Positions 34,608-43,664 of a stretch of DNA of 58,523 nt are shown here, one piece after another. Where the stretch lies: contig CALXAD010000009.1 in NCBI GenBank assembly GCA_944386195.1, forward strand, positions 1 through 58,523. Direction: 5' to 3'. The position numbers and the translations under genes are program-made. Origin of the DNA: an uncultured Clostridia bacterium. Its GTDB lineage: Bacteria > Bacillota > Clostridia > TANB77 > CAG-508. The notes beneath the pieces were generated by a model that had not been told where the DNA came from, did not search any database, and saw nothing but the letters and a program-made list of their open reading frames with translations. Positions within the stretch are counted from its first letter, which is position 1, and each line of letters begins with the position of its first letter.

Positions 34608-36344
34608 CTATTTTTTTAATTTTTCTAAATCTTCTCTTGTATATTTTATTGTAGTTGGTCTTCCATGTGGGCATGTATATGGATTATTTAAATTTAATAA
34701 ATTTTGTATTAAATAATCTACCTCTTCCCTAGTTAAATCCATATGGGCTTTCACAGCTGCTTTACATGCAACAGTGGCAATAAATCTTTCTTCTATATCT
34801 CTTATTTGCCCTCTTTCATTTGTCATCATTTCATCTAAGATATCTAAAAATATATGTTTGCTATTTGTTTTATAATCTAAATCTGGTATTCCATTAATTT
34901 TTATGGATAAATCACCAAATGGTTCAATATCAAATCCTATATTTTTAAACATTTGAAGATATTTTTTTATAAATTCAATCTCTTTATGTGATAAATTTAA
35001 TACTTCTGGAATTAACATCATTTGTGTGTTATTTTTTATATTATTCTTATAATTTTCCTTTATTTCTTCATATAAAATTCTTTCATGTGCTGCATGTTGG
35101 TCTATAAAATATACTTCATTATCTATTTCAATAATTATATAAGTTCTAAATAAAATTCCTACATAATTATATTCTATCTTCCTCTTAGTATTTCTTTTTA
35201 TTAATTCATGATTTTCAACTTTAATTTCTTCTTTTGTTTCTTTTTCATCACTTTTTTCTTCTAAGTTATTATCACTAACAAAATGATTAGTTAAAAAATT
35301 ATATTCATTTTCCACATATTTTTCTTCATTTTCATTTTCATTGTTTCCTAAAAACTCACTTTTTAAAAGTGAACTCTTGATTGCATAATATACTGCTTTA
35401 TATATAGAATCTTCATTTTTAAATCTAACTTCTAGTTTCGTTGGATGCACATTTATGTCATACATATCCGGACTCATTTCTATATTTAAAATAAAAAATC
35501 CAAATTTATTTATTCCTGTTCCACCTTTAAATGCTTGGTCTGCACTATTACTTATAATATTATTTTTAATATATCTCTTATTTAAGAAAAATATTTGGTC
35601 TTTTCTATTTTCCTTAGCTATTAAGGTATTTCCTATCACTCCTGTTATCTTTATATTATTTGCATCATAATTTACTTCAATTAAATTATCTTTTACTTGC
35701 TTTCCATATATTGTATATATAACATCTTCTAATTTTCCATTTCCAGAAGTTTTTAATACTATCTTTCCTGAATTAAGTAATCTAAAAGAAATATTTGGAT
35801 TTGCTAATGCTGCTTTTTGCATCCATTCTTTTATATACCTAAATTCTGTACTATCTTGTTTTAAAAACTTATATCTTACAGGTGTATTAAAAAATAATTC
35901 TTCTACTAAAATTGTTGTTCCTCTTTGTACTACAACTTCTTCCATCTCTTCAATATTCCCTGCAATATTTACAATTTTATAGCCTGTTTCTTCTTCTTCC
36001 GTTTTTGATATCATTGTGGTTTTAGATATAGAAGCAATGCTTGCTAATGCCTCTCCTCTAAACCCCATAGAAGAAATCTTTTCTATATCACTTATACTTC
36101 TTATTTTACTAGTTGCATGTCTTTCAAATGCAATTTCCATATCATCTTTTCTTATGCCTTTTCCATTATCACTAACTTTTATATATGTTTTTCCACCATT
36201 TTTTATTTCAACAATAATTTCTTTTGCTCCTGCGTCTATTGAATTTTCTACTAATTCTTTAACTACGTTTACAGGTCTTTCTACAACTTCTCCAGCTGCT
36301 ATTTGATTAATTGTTAAATCATCTAATAATACTATATTTCCCAT
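34608..36344 (-). CDS. mutL: DNA mismatch repair protein MutL
   Basis: MutL couples mismatch recognition to strand incision. The GHKL ATPase domain has VVKELVENSIDAGA, DNGKGI and MGFRGEALASI. The C-terminal domain carries the endonuclease metal motif QHAAHERILYEEI and ends CPHGRPTTIKY. The 578-residue length is usual. I choose the ATG at 36344 (MGNIVLLDD), after GAGGG, over the one at 36371. mutS is not in the window. Confidence 0.94.
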   Translation of the reverse strand: MGNIVLLDDLTINQIAAGEVVERPVNVVKELVENSIDAGAKEIIVEIKNGGKTYIKVSDNGKGIRKDDMEIAFERHATSKIRSISDIEKISSMGFRGEALASIASISKTTMISKTEEEETGYKIVNIAGNIEEMEEVVVQRGTTILVEELFFNTPVRYKFLKQDSTEFRYIKEWMQKAALANPNISFRLLNSGKIVLKTSGNGKLEDVIYTIYGKQVKDNLIEVNYDANNIKITGVIGNTLIAKENRKDQIFFLNKRYIKNNIISNSADQAFKGGTGINKFGFFILNIEMSPDMYDINVHPTKLEVRFKNEDSIYKAVYYAIKSSLLKSEFLGNNENENEEKYVENEYNFLTNHFVSDNNLEEKSDEKETKEEIKVENHELIKRNTKRKIEYNYVGILFRTYIIIEIDNEVYFIDQHAAHERILYEEIKENYKNNIKNNTQMMLIPEVLNLSHKEIEFIKKYLQMFKNIGFDIEPFGDLSIKINGIPDLDYKTNSKHIFLDILDEMMTNERGQIRDIEERFIATVACKAAVKAHMDLTREEVDYLIQNLLNLNNPYTCPHGRPTTIKYTREDLEKLKK

Positions 36345-36448
36345 AATTTTCCCTCTTTTTATATTATACAATTATATTATTTGTTTTTGTTTTAGTCAAT
36401 TGTAAAAGAAAAATTTTTAAAAAAATATGAATTTTTTTTCATATTCTA

Positions 36449-36477
36449 TTGACATGAAATATATTTCATATTATAAT
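36449..36477 (+). promoter_or_regulatory. Consensus promoter overlapped by a 16-bp palindrome
   Basis: TTGACA, 17 bp and TATAAT form a perfect SigA promoter. The spacer is largely occupied by the perfect palindrome ATGAAATATATTTCAT (36454-36469), and a second dyad (aatatgaa / ttcatatt) lies just upstream at 36424-36445. This looks like a repressor operator. No known box matches clearly. Confidence 0.65.
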
Positions 36478-36510
36478 CAAGTCTCCTGATATATATAAAA
36501 AAGGAGCATT

Positions 36511-36735
36511 ATGGCAAATTATTATACATTACAACAGATAGAATATATTTATAATAGTTTAACTTCATGCAAAGGAAGTTGTCCTTTTTGTAATTTCAGA
36601 AAGCTTCGAAACTATATTGATGAATGTGGTTTTGAAGAGTTCCAACGTCAGTTACATAAAGATATTCTACCTGCTGATATAAAGCGTGCCTTTGAAATAA
36701 AAATTAAGATTATGAAAAAAATGTCCAAATCTTAA
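36511..36735 (+). CDS. Small CxxC protein, paralogue A
   Basis: A 74-residue protein with a CPFC motif (KGSCPFCNF) and a helical C-terminus (EFQRQLHKDILPADIKRAFEIK). It is related to the next gene; both share Y-x8-YxxL near the start and E-F-R/Q-x2-L-x9-P/I near the end. A perfect promoter with a likely operator precedes it and a strong terminator follows. Function unknown. Confidence 0.6.
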   Translation: MANYYTLQQIEYIYNSLTSCKGSCPFCNFRKLRNYIDECGFEEFQRQLHKDILPADIKRAFEIKIKIMKKMSKS

Positions 36736-36748
36736 TTTTTAAATCCTT

Positions 36749-36786
36749 TCCTCCCTATCCTTATAATTAAGATAGGGAGGATTTTC
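36749..36786 (+). terminator. Terminator of paralogue A
   Basis: GC-rich stem cctccctatc / gatagggagg followed by ATTTTC. Confidence 0.75.
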
Positions 36787-36796
36787 TTTATTATAA

Positions 36797-36826
36797 TTGG
36801 ATTTTAACTATCTTTCATGATATAAT
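36797..36826 (+). promoter_or_regulatory. Promoter of paralogue B
   Basis: TTGGAT, 18 bp and TATAAT lie upstream of the second small gene. Confidence 0.45.
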
Positions 36827-36863
36827 ATTATTATGTTAATTACTACTTTTAGAAAGGATTATC

Positions 36864-37085
36864 ATGCCTAATTATTCTAGAAAGGCTGTTGAAAAAGTAT
36901 ATGAAGATTTATCATATTTCTCAAAAAAAGGAACACTTGCTTCTAGTAATTATGGTATTTTGATTCAAATGAATATGCTTGGATTGGAAGAATTTCGTAA
37001 AAGATTAAATGAAAAACGCTTACCTCCAAAAATATTAAAAATTTTTGAAAATAGATACCTAATTACTTTAAGCAAAAATTCCTAA
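36864..37085 (+). CDS. Small protein, paralogue B
   Basis: A 73-residue basic protein paralogous to the preceding gene but without its cysteines (YSRKAVEKVYEDLSYFSKKG, then GLEEFRKRLNEKRLPPKILKIFENRY). AGAAAGGA precedes the ATG. It has its own promoter and terminator, so the two paralogues form tandem one-gene units. Function unknown. Confidence 0.55.
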   Translation: MPNYSRKAVEKVYEDLSYFSKKGTLASSNYGILIQMNMLGLEEFRKRLNEKRLPPKILKIFENRYLITLSKNS

Positions 37086-37094
37086 TCTTTTCTA

Positions 37095-37130
37095 CCCCCA
37101 TTATCTTATTTGATAATGGGGCTATTTATT
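37095..37130. terminator. Terminator of paralogue B
   Basis: Stem ccccattatc / gataatgggg. It lies between convergent genes and overlaps the end of comEC. Confidence 0.7.
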
Positions 37131-39560
37131 ATAAATTGTTTTAATTTTTTTAATTTCATTTTTATTTATATCCACCATAATTTCGCCATTTACGTCTGTT
37201 CTATATATTTTTATTTTCATTTCATTTAATTTATCTATTGTTTCAATAGATGGATGGCCAAATAAATTATCTTTGCCTACTCCTATTAAAGCAATTCTAG
37301 GCAAAACATTTTCTAGTAATTCCTCTGTTGAAGATGTTTTTGAGCCGTGATGTGGAATTTTTATTATATCTGCTTTTAATTTGTTTTTATCTGTTATTTC
37401 AACAATTCTTTTTTCTGCTATTTCTTCAATATCCCCTGTAAATAACATTGAAAAATTTCCATAATGCAAATTAAATACTAATGAATTATTATTTATTTTA
37501 TTTTCTTCAATTTGTTTACTTTCTGGAAATAATATATCTAAATATAAATCTTTTTCTATATTTATTTTATCTCCTCTTTTACCTACTATAACTGGTATTT
37601 TCTTTTCTCTAACAATATTTAAAAAATGCTTATAATTTTCAGACTGTTCTTCTTGCTTAGCAATTAAAATCTTTTCTACTTTTATTTCTTCCATAATTGT
37701 AAATAAACCTCCCACATGGTCACTATCAAAATGTGAGATTATCATTAAATCTATTTTATTATATCCTTTATCTAATATATATGGAAGTAAAGTATTTTTT
37801 CCTACATCAAAGCTAGAAGTATTACTTCCTCCTCCGTCTATTAATATTGTTTTATTCTTAGGTGTTATAATAAATGTACTATCTCCTTGTCCTACATCTA
37901 CAAAATTTATTTTTAAATTTTTAGGAATAAATATTATAAATAAGAAAACAAAAATACTTAAAATTATAATTTTTTTTAAGATTTTATTTTTATTTTCATT
38001 AAATTTATATTTTAACAGAGCTATTAAATTTTTAAAACGTATTTTGGTATTATTAGGATTTCTTGAGTTAAAAATCCTATAAATAGATATGCTAATTATT
38101 ATTAATAAATATATAATTAGTATAGACATAAAATTAGGTGTCGGAATATAAATTTTTGATATTGGTAATTTACTAAAACTTGAAATAAATAATAATATAT
38201 CAATTAGAAATTTTAAAGAATAGCTTAAAATTTCAGCTAAATTCATAGAAATAAAAGATATTATTACTAACGCCGTTCCTAACAATGTTATAGGTCCAAT
38301 TATTACACTTGCTAATAAATTAGTAATTAAAAAATAAGTTCCAAATAAATTAAAATGATATATAATAACAGGCATAACACTCAAAGATGCTGATATTGTA
38401 ACTGCTAATATTTCTTTTATTTTACTTATTAATAATATTAATTTTCTATTTATTTTATATTTCCATTTTCTATTTCTTATTTGTATATTTTTGAATATTG
38501 ATATAACTGTTTTATTAAATAAAATTATTCCAATTGTACCTAAATATGATAACTGTAATCCTACATTCTCTAATAAATAAGGATTATATATAAGCATTAA
38601 AAATAGGGAAATCCCAATTGAGTTTATTATATCATTTTTCCTATATAAAATTCCTGACATCATAAGTATTATTCCCATAATTCCAGCTCTTACAATTGAA
38701 GGTGAAAATCCTGTTAAAGACATATAAAATATTAAGGAAACAATTATTACTACTCTTGTTTTTTGTATTCCTATTCTTCCTTTTAATAAACCATACATTG
38801 CTAATATTATATAACTTACCTGTGCTCCTGACACTGCTAAAATATGACTTAAGCTTGTTATTTTAAAACTTTCCTCTATATCTTCATTTATTTTAGAACT
38901 ATCTCCTATTAATAACCCTAAAAGTAATCCAGAATATTTTTCTCCCATAAATTCTTTTATATTTTCTTTTATTTTATCTGATATTTTATAAACTAATTTC
39001 ATAAAAATATTTCCTTGATTTTCAGAAATAACTTTTATATTGTTTGCTTTTATACTTCCATAAACATTTATACTTTTTAAATATTCTTTATAATTAAAAC
39101 CTCCTTCATTTCTCATTTCTTGAGGCTCTTGAAATTCTCCTGTTACAAATATTCTATCTCCATATTTTAATTCAATATCTTTTCTTTTATCTATCTTTAG
39201 ATATAAAATTTTATTTTTGTTTTTCCCTTGTAGCAGTTTTATTTTATAAGTGAAATTATAATCTTTTTCTTCTTTTTGACTTATTACAATAGCTGTTTCT
39301 TTTAGAATCTCTTTATCTTTAAAAATATTTTCATATTCTATATTTTTATATATTACAATTGAATTTGATATAATTGAAGAAATAATAATTATGATTAAAA
39401 TTTTTTTATTAATAAATAATTTGAAATATCTAAAATATCTTTTTGGATTTAATATTTTTAATTTATTTTGTTTATTCTTTTTTCTTATTTTTATTAAATA
39501 TATTATTACAATTATAGGTATATACAAAAGGACTATACTTATCCTAAAGTATAGCCCCAT
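37122..39560 (-). CDS. comEC: ComEC/Rec2 DNA-uptake channel
   Basis: Inner-membrane channel for single-stranded DNA in transformation. It has an OB-like soluble part after the first helices (GDRIFVTGEFQEPQ), the competence domain (ILAVSGAQVSYIILA, GFSPSIVRAGIMG) and a C-terminal metallo-beta-lactamase domain (VDVGQGDSTFIITP, SHFDSDHVGG, PHHGSKTSS). From the ATG at 39560 it is 812 residues. The frame stays open upstream and encodes a family-like RPVLVALIGYIIGI, preceded by AAAGGA. The true start may therefore be a non-ATG codon, ATT at 39614. No comEA or comFA is in view. Confidence 0.9.
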   Translation of the reverse strand: MGLYFRISIVLLYIPIIVIIYLIKIRKKNKQNKLKILNPKRYFRYFKLFINKKILIIIIISSIISNSIVIYKNIEYENIFKDKEILKETAIVISQKEEKDYNFTYKIKLLQGKNKNKILYLKIDKRKDIELKYGDRIFVTGEFQEPQEMRNEGGFNYKEYLKSINVYGSIKANNIKVISENQGNIFMKLVYKISDKIKENIKEFMGEKYSGLLLGLLIGDSSKINEDIEESFKITSLSHILAVSGAQVSYIILAMYGLLKGRIGIQKTRVVIIVSLIFYMSLTGFSPSIVRAGIMGIILMMSGILYRKNDIINSIGISLFLMLIYNPYLLENVGLQLSYLGTIGIILFNKTVISIFKNIQIRNRKWKYKINRKLILLISKIKEILAVTISASLSVMPVIIYHFNLFGTYFLITNLLASVIIGPITLLGTALVIISFISMNLAEILSYSLKFLIDILLFISSFSKLPISKIYIPTPNFMSILIIYLLIIISISIYRIFNSRNPNNTKIRFKNLIALLKYKFNENKNKILKKIIILSIFVFLFIIFIPKNLKINFVDVGQGDSTFIITPKNKTILIDGGGSNTSSFDVGKNTLLPYILDKGYNKIDLMIISHFDSDHVGGLFTIMEEIKVEKILIAKQEEQSENYKHFLNIVREKKIPVIVGKRGDKINIEKDLYLDILFPESKQIEENKINNNSLVFNLHYGNFSMLFTGDIEEIAEKRIVEITDKNKLKADIIKIPHHGSKTSSTEELLENVLPRIALIGVGKDNLFGHPSIETIDKLNEMKIKIYRTDVNGEIMVDINKNEIKKIKTIYNK

Positions 39561-39629
39561 TATTATCCCTATTATATATCCTATAAGTGCAACTAAAACT
39601 GGTCTTTTTATAATAAATCTTCCTTTCTT

Positions 39630-40946
39630 TTATATAACTCTTCTTGCCCCTACATAATTTTTATTATAATATCCTGAATTTATTGTATCAGTTGTTACAC
39701 CACTTGATGGATTTTCTGCATGTATTATTTTTCCTCCACCTATATAAATTCCAACATGATTTATTTTTGATGCCGATGGTCCAAACATTACTAAATCTCC
39801 TGGTTGTAAATTTGCTCTACTAACTGCTTTTCCATTACTATATTGACCTTTAGCTGTTCTATTTAAACTTACCCCATGTAATTTAAATACATATGAAGTA
39901 AATCCTGAACAGTCAAAACTATTTGGTCCTGATGCTCCATATACATATTTTGCACCTAAATATTTTTTAGCAGTTTCTACAACTGTTGAACCTTTTCCTG
40001 AAACTGGTGGATTTGAATTTGTCTCCTTTTTAGTTTCAGTTGTTTTTGTTTCTTTTTTAGTAGTTTTTGTTGTTGTTTGTTCTTTTCTTGGTTCTGTAGC
40101 CCCTCTTGATGTTGTTGTTTCTTGTTTCTTACTATCAGACAATAAACTTGATAATATGTATCCGTCTGTTCCGTTTACTTTAACTCTACTCCAACCATTT
40201 TCTTCAGAATATACATCCACTTGTGTATTTAATGTTAATTTTGCTAATGATTCTGATTCTTGATTTGGTTCTTTTCTTAAATTTACTCTTGTTTCAGCAA
40301 TATACATTGTTTTTTGAACTGTTTGTTCTTGTTGTTTTGATTGTTCTTCTGCCTCTTTTGCTGCTTGTTCTTGAGCTTCCTTTTCTTCAACTGTCATTAA
40401 TTTTTCTGTTCTAATCCAACCTTTAGCTGTTTCTTTTTCAATACATACCCAACCATTAATTTCTTCTATAACTGTAACTTCTTCATCTTTTTTCACTTCA
40501 ATTATATCTGTTGCATTGATTGTTGGTACTATTTTTAATTTTGAATCTTCTTTTACTATTCTACTTGCTGATTGGTCTTGGCTTTCTTGATTTTCCTCTG
40601 TATTAGTTTCAGTTGTTGTTTGTTCTTTTTGTACTGTATTTGTCTCTTCTGTTTTTTGTTCTTTTTGGCTGTCTTCTACTGTAAGTAAATCTTTTCTTAC
40701 ATAACCTGTTACGTTATTTGACTTTACTTGGTACCAGTTTCCAGATTCTCCTAGAATCTCTACATCATCATTTATTGATAATTGTACTAGGATTCTGCTT
40801 TCTTCATCTGCTGTTTCTCTTAAGTTTGCAGTTTCTACATTTACTTTACCTGTATTTGTTGCAAAACTTATATTTGTAAAAAACATTAATGTAAATCCCA
40901 TTATTGCCATCATTAGTATGTTTTTTATTGTTTTTTTAGTTTTCAT
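39630..40946 (-). CDS. Secreted SH3-domain NlpC/P60 peptidoglycan hydrolase
   Basis: A 438-residue exported cell-wall hydrolase. A signal peptide (about residues 1-29) is followed by three bacterial SH3 domains (starting near 33, 140 and 210; each with an LR or LKI core and G-W-x-x-V), separated by Gln/Glu/Thr-rich linkers. The C-terminal NlpC/P60 domain (about 325-438) has the catalytic Cys in SFDCSGFTSYVF, the His in NHVGIYIGGG and a later His in IIHAEN. It should cleave stem peptides. comEC lies 16 bp or more downstream. Confidence 0.9.
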   Translation of the reverse strand: MKTKKTIKNILMMAIMGFTLMFFTNISFATNTGKVNVETANLRETADEESRILVQLSINDDVEILGESGNWYQVKSNNVTGYVRKDLLTVEDSQKEQKTEETNTVQKEQTTTETNTEENQESQDQSASRIVKEDSKLKIVPTINATDIIEVKKDEEVTVIEEINGWVCIEKETAKGWIRTEKLMTVEEKEAQEQAAKEAEEQSKQQEQTVQKTMYIAETRVNLRKEPNQESESLAKLTLNTQVDVYSEENGWSRVKVNGTDGYILSSLLSDSKKQETTTSRGATEPRKEQTTTKTTKKETKTTETKKETNSNPPVSGKGSTVVETAKKYLGAKYVYGASGPNSFDCSGFTSYVFKLHGVSLNRTAKGQYSNGKAVSRANLQPGDLVMFGPSASKINHVGIYIGGGKIIHAENPSSGVTTDTINSGYYNKNYVGARRVI

Positions 40947-41204
40947 TTTTTATTACTCCTTAAAATAATAATTTACATCCTTTTTTCGTAACGTTCCCAG
41001 TATACACTTTTAATTTTAATTTGTCAAGTTTTAATTAAATTCATCTATTTTCAGTACTTTCACAGTAGCTATGTTCTTGTAAAAATTTCTTTAACTATAT
41101 AATTTTATGCATTTTCTCACTAAAATCTTCTTTATTTATAATAGTTAATTTTTAAAATTATCTCCTACATCTCCTCAAATCAATAGAAATTTTGAATTTT
41201 TCTA

Positions 41205-41233
41205 TTGACAATCACTCTTTTTTATAATATAAT
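41205..41233 (+). promoter_or_regulatory. Consensus SigA promoter of rplM-rpsI
   Basis: TTGACA, 17 bp and TATAAT, a perfect vegetative promoter about 110 bp before rplM, suited to ribosomal protein genes. Confidence 0.8.
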
Positions 41234-41257
41234 AATTTAGCAATATTTGTAATATGG

Positions 41258-41297
41258 TTTAAATATAAAACTTCTCCCCGGTGGTCTTATATTTAAA
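41258..41297 (+). promoter_or_regulatory. Structured rplM leader (L13-leader-like hairpin)
   Basis: An 11-bp stem, tttaaatataa / ttatatttaaa, encloses a GC-rich loop (cttctccccggtggtc) in the rplM 5' leader. Its place fits the Firmicute L13 leader used for ribosomal-protein autoregulation. The match is by position and shape only. Confidence 0.55.
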
Positions 41298-41341
41298 ATT
41301 CATATAAATAAATCAAAAATTATAGGAGGGTATAGATTACC

Positions 41342-41779
41342 ATGAATAATACTACATATAGTGCAAAAAAAGGTGAAGTTGAAAGCAAATGGTATATTAT
41401 TGATGCAGCACACAAATCTTTAGGTAGAGTTGCAACAGAAGCTGCTAAATTATTAAGAGGAAAACACAAACCAACATATACACCAAATATCGATGTTGGA
41501 GATCATGTAATTATTTTAAATTGTAAAGATGTTGTTTTAACAGGAAACAAATTAAACCAAAAAATTTATAGACATCATTCAGGTTATATTGGAGGAATGA
41601 AAGAAATTCCTGCAAAAGAAATGCTTGAAAAAAATCCAGAAAGAGCTATGACTTTAGCTATAAAGGGAATGTTACCTCATAATACTTTAGGAAGACAAAT
41701 GCTAAAGAAATTAAGAGTATATGCTGGAGCAGAACATGAAAATCAAGCACAAAAACCAGAAGTATGGGAGGTAAAATAA
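41342..41779 (+). CDS. rplM: 50S ribosomal protein L13
   Basis: Ribosomal protein L13, 145 residues. It shows [36 protein letters not shown] and [29 protein letters not shown] site precedes the ATG. It is followed after 1 bp by rpsI, the universal operon pair. Confidence 0.98.
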   Translation: MNNTTYSAKKGEVESKWYIIDAAHKSLGRVATEAAKLLRGKHKPTYTPNIDVGDHVIILNCKDVVLTGNKLNQKIYRHHSGYIGGMKEIPAKEMLEKNPERAMTLAIKGMLPHNTLGRQMLKKLRVYAGAEHENQAQKPEVWEVK

Positions 41780-41780
41780 G

Positions 41781-42182
41781 ATGGCAAAAAAAGATAATAT
41801 TGTTTTTTATGGTACAGGAAGAAGAAAAAATGCAATTGCTAGAGTTAGAATAATGGAAGGTTCTGGAAAAATCACTGTCAATGGTAAAGATTTAGATGAA
41901 TATTTTGGACCAGAAACATTAAAAACTATAGTAAGACAACCACTTACAGTTACTAATACATTATCTAAATATGATGTTATTTCAACTGTTAAAGGTGGAG
42001 GATTTACAGGTCAAGCAGGAGCTATCCGTCATGGTTTAGCTAGAGCTTTAAATGAAGCTAATTCAGAATACAGACCAGTTCTTAAACAAAATGGTTTCTT
42101 AACAAGAGACCCACGTATGAAAGAAAGAAAGAAATATGGTCTTAAGAAAGCTAGAAAAGCTCCTCAATTTTCAAAGAGATAA
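41781..42182 (+). CDS. rpsI: 30S ribosomal protein S9
   Basis: Ribosomal protein S9, 133 residues. It shows [34 protein letters not shown], the [12 protein letters not shown] block and the C-terminal KAPQFSKR that reaches the P site. The last 16 bases of the gene are part of an 18-bp repeat found again 2.6 kb downstream, so the gene end seems to be an integration site. The coding sequence itself is intact. Confidence 0.98.
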   Translation: MAKKDNIVFYGTGRRKNAIARVRIMEGSGKITVNGKDLDEYFGPETLKTIVRQPLTVTNTLSKYDVISTVKGGGFTGQAGAIRHGLARALNEANSEYRPVLKQNGFLTRDPRMKERKKYGLKKARKAPQFSKR

Positions 42183-42184
42183 AA
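42167..42184 (+). repeat. Direct repeat, left copy (rpsI 3' end, att-like)
   Basis: aattttcaaagagataaa, covering the rpsI stop codon. An identical copy lies at 44756-44773. Confidence 0.7.
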
Positions 42185-42210
42185 AGAGCTTTTTACAAAA
42201 TATATCAAAC

Positions 42211-42243
42211 CTCAGAAGTTTCAATGCTTCCGAGGTTTTTTAT
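42211..42243 (+). terminator. Terminator after rpsI
   Basis: Stem cctcagaag / cttccgagg with a T-run, inside the repeat-bounded block. Confidence 0.75.
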
Positions 42244-42401
42244 TGTTGTTCGCTCATTTTATCCCAAAAATCTATGTAAGTATTGAAATTAGTATATTTT
42301 TAATTTTGTTCGCTTTTTCAAATTATAATATGCATACAATATACACACAATATACAAATCTTTGTTTTTCTATAAAAAAGGTTACAAATTTATTTATTTA
42401 C

Positions 42402-43649
42402 TTATTTATTTTTTTCTATTAATTTTTTCATTATCATTATTAGTTCATTTGGAAAATATCCCCACATTTTTCCTACGATTTGAAAAAATAATTTGCTGGC
42501 AATATGTAAGGCATCTTCTACTGTTTCTATTATATAAATATATTTTGTTCTATAATTATTATGTTTTACTATTGGTAATCCATTTTTCTTAATGTGCTCT
42601 AAAAATTCTTTATTATTTATATAAAATATACTATCCTTAATATTATTAAATTCCAATAAATATTCATAGTCGTTAAAATTTATACTATTATTTTTTAAAA
42701 TTTCATATATACCAGATATACTTCCATATATTGTTTTCCATAACATATATGCATCAATAAAACTATAATATTCTAAATCTTCATATGTATTGTTATTAAA
42801 TTTTGAAATATTATATATAATTTGCTCCTTATCAACCTCCTCAAACATATAAATTGGAATATGAATTTTCACATTCGAATTATTATACATCTCTATATAT
42901 AAAGTTGTAGTATTAATATTTGTAAAATCATTATTTTTTATAATAATACTATCTACGGAAGGATAAACTATACTTTTAGGTGCAAAATTTATTATTTTAG
43001 ATTTTATTTCAATTAAATTTTGCCTATCTATACTATTTTTATATAATTCAATGTTCATATTATCCCTATTAAACATATATATTTCTAATAATGGGCCATA
43101 ATCATAATCTATATCCATATTTGTACTAGAAAACTCTTCTTTTCTTTGTTGTAAATTTTCGTTTCTTCTATACAATGTATCTATTGTTGCTCTATCAGAT
43201 GTTATTGGAACCTTACTGCTTCCACTTCTTATATATACTGTTCCGTTAGCAATATATGGCGTATCTTCTCCTTTATATACATATATAACTAGAATGCCAT
43301 CTTTATCTTCATCTTTCTCTTTTATAAATTTACACTCATACTTTGGTTTTGGTGTTACCTTGTTTAATAAGTTTGTTATTGTAACATCAAAATCCGTCCT
43401 CTCTTTTTCTATCTTCAATAATCCTTTTGTATCATTGTCAACACCAATTATCAACCAACCACCTTCTGAATTAGCAAAAGAAGAAAATATCTGTGGTATT
43501 TTTTTCTTTACTGAACTATCAAATGTAGATTTATATTCTACTATATATCCTTCTTCTATATCAACTAATGTTTTTAAATCATTATATGTTAACTCATTCA
43601 AACTTTTCATTTCTCCACTTGCATTTATAAATATACTTTTTTGTTTCAT
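42402..43649 (-). CDS. AlbA_2 (Schlafen AAA_4) domain protein
   Basis: A 415-residue protein. The N-terminal AlbA_2 domain (about residues 15-165) has the family motif EYKSTFDSSVKKKIPQIFSS, FANSEGGWLIIGVDN and the later TVYIRSGSSKVPIT. The rest (about 190-415) is unrecognised. Such domains bind nucleic acid or NTP and occur in regulators and phage-defence genes. It lies in the repeat-bounded block next to an ORF6N gene. A strong GGAGG site precedes the start. Confidence 0.75.
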   Translation of the reverse strand: MKQKSIFINASGEMKSLNELTYNDLKTLVDIEEGYIVEYKSTFDSSVKKKIPQIFSSFANSEGGWLIIGVDNDTKGLLKIEKERTDFDVTITNLLNKVTPKPKYECKFIKEKDEDKDGILVIYVYKGEDTPYIANGTVYIRSGSSKVPITSDRATIDTLYRRNENLQQRKEEFSSTNMDIDYDYGPLLEIYMFNRDNMNIELYKNSIDRQNLIEIKSKIINFAPKSIVYPSVDSIIIKNNDFTNINTTTLYIEMYNNSNVKIHIPIYMFEEVDKEQIIYNISKFNNNTYEDLEYYSFIDAYMLWKTIYGSISGIYEILKNNSINFNDYEYLLEFNNIKDSIFYINNKEFLEHIKKNGLPIVKHNNYRTKYIYIIETVEDALHIASKLFFQIVGKMWGYFPNELIMIMKKLIEKNK

Positions 43650-43664
43650 TATTGACCTCCATAT

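Larger units (their letters stand above)
40947..41341 (+). other. Intergenic region upstream of rplM
   Basis: About 395 bp between the divergent hydrolase gene and rplM. The rplM side holds a promoter and a structured leader. The rest is plain AT-rich DNA in which I see no gene. Confidence 0.5.

Noticed and set aside
42300..42365. Short repeated acaatatac units as a CRISPR or iteron array
   Set aside because: Only two or three AT-rich copies without regular spacers; no cas or replication gene is near.
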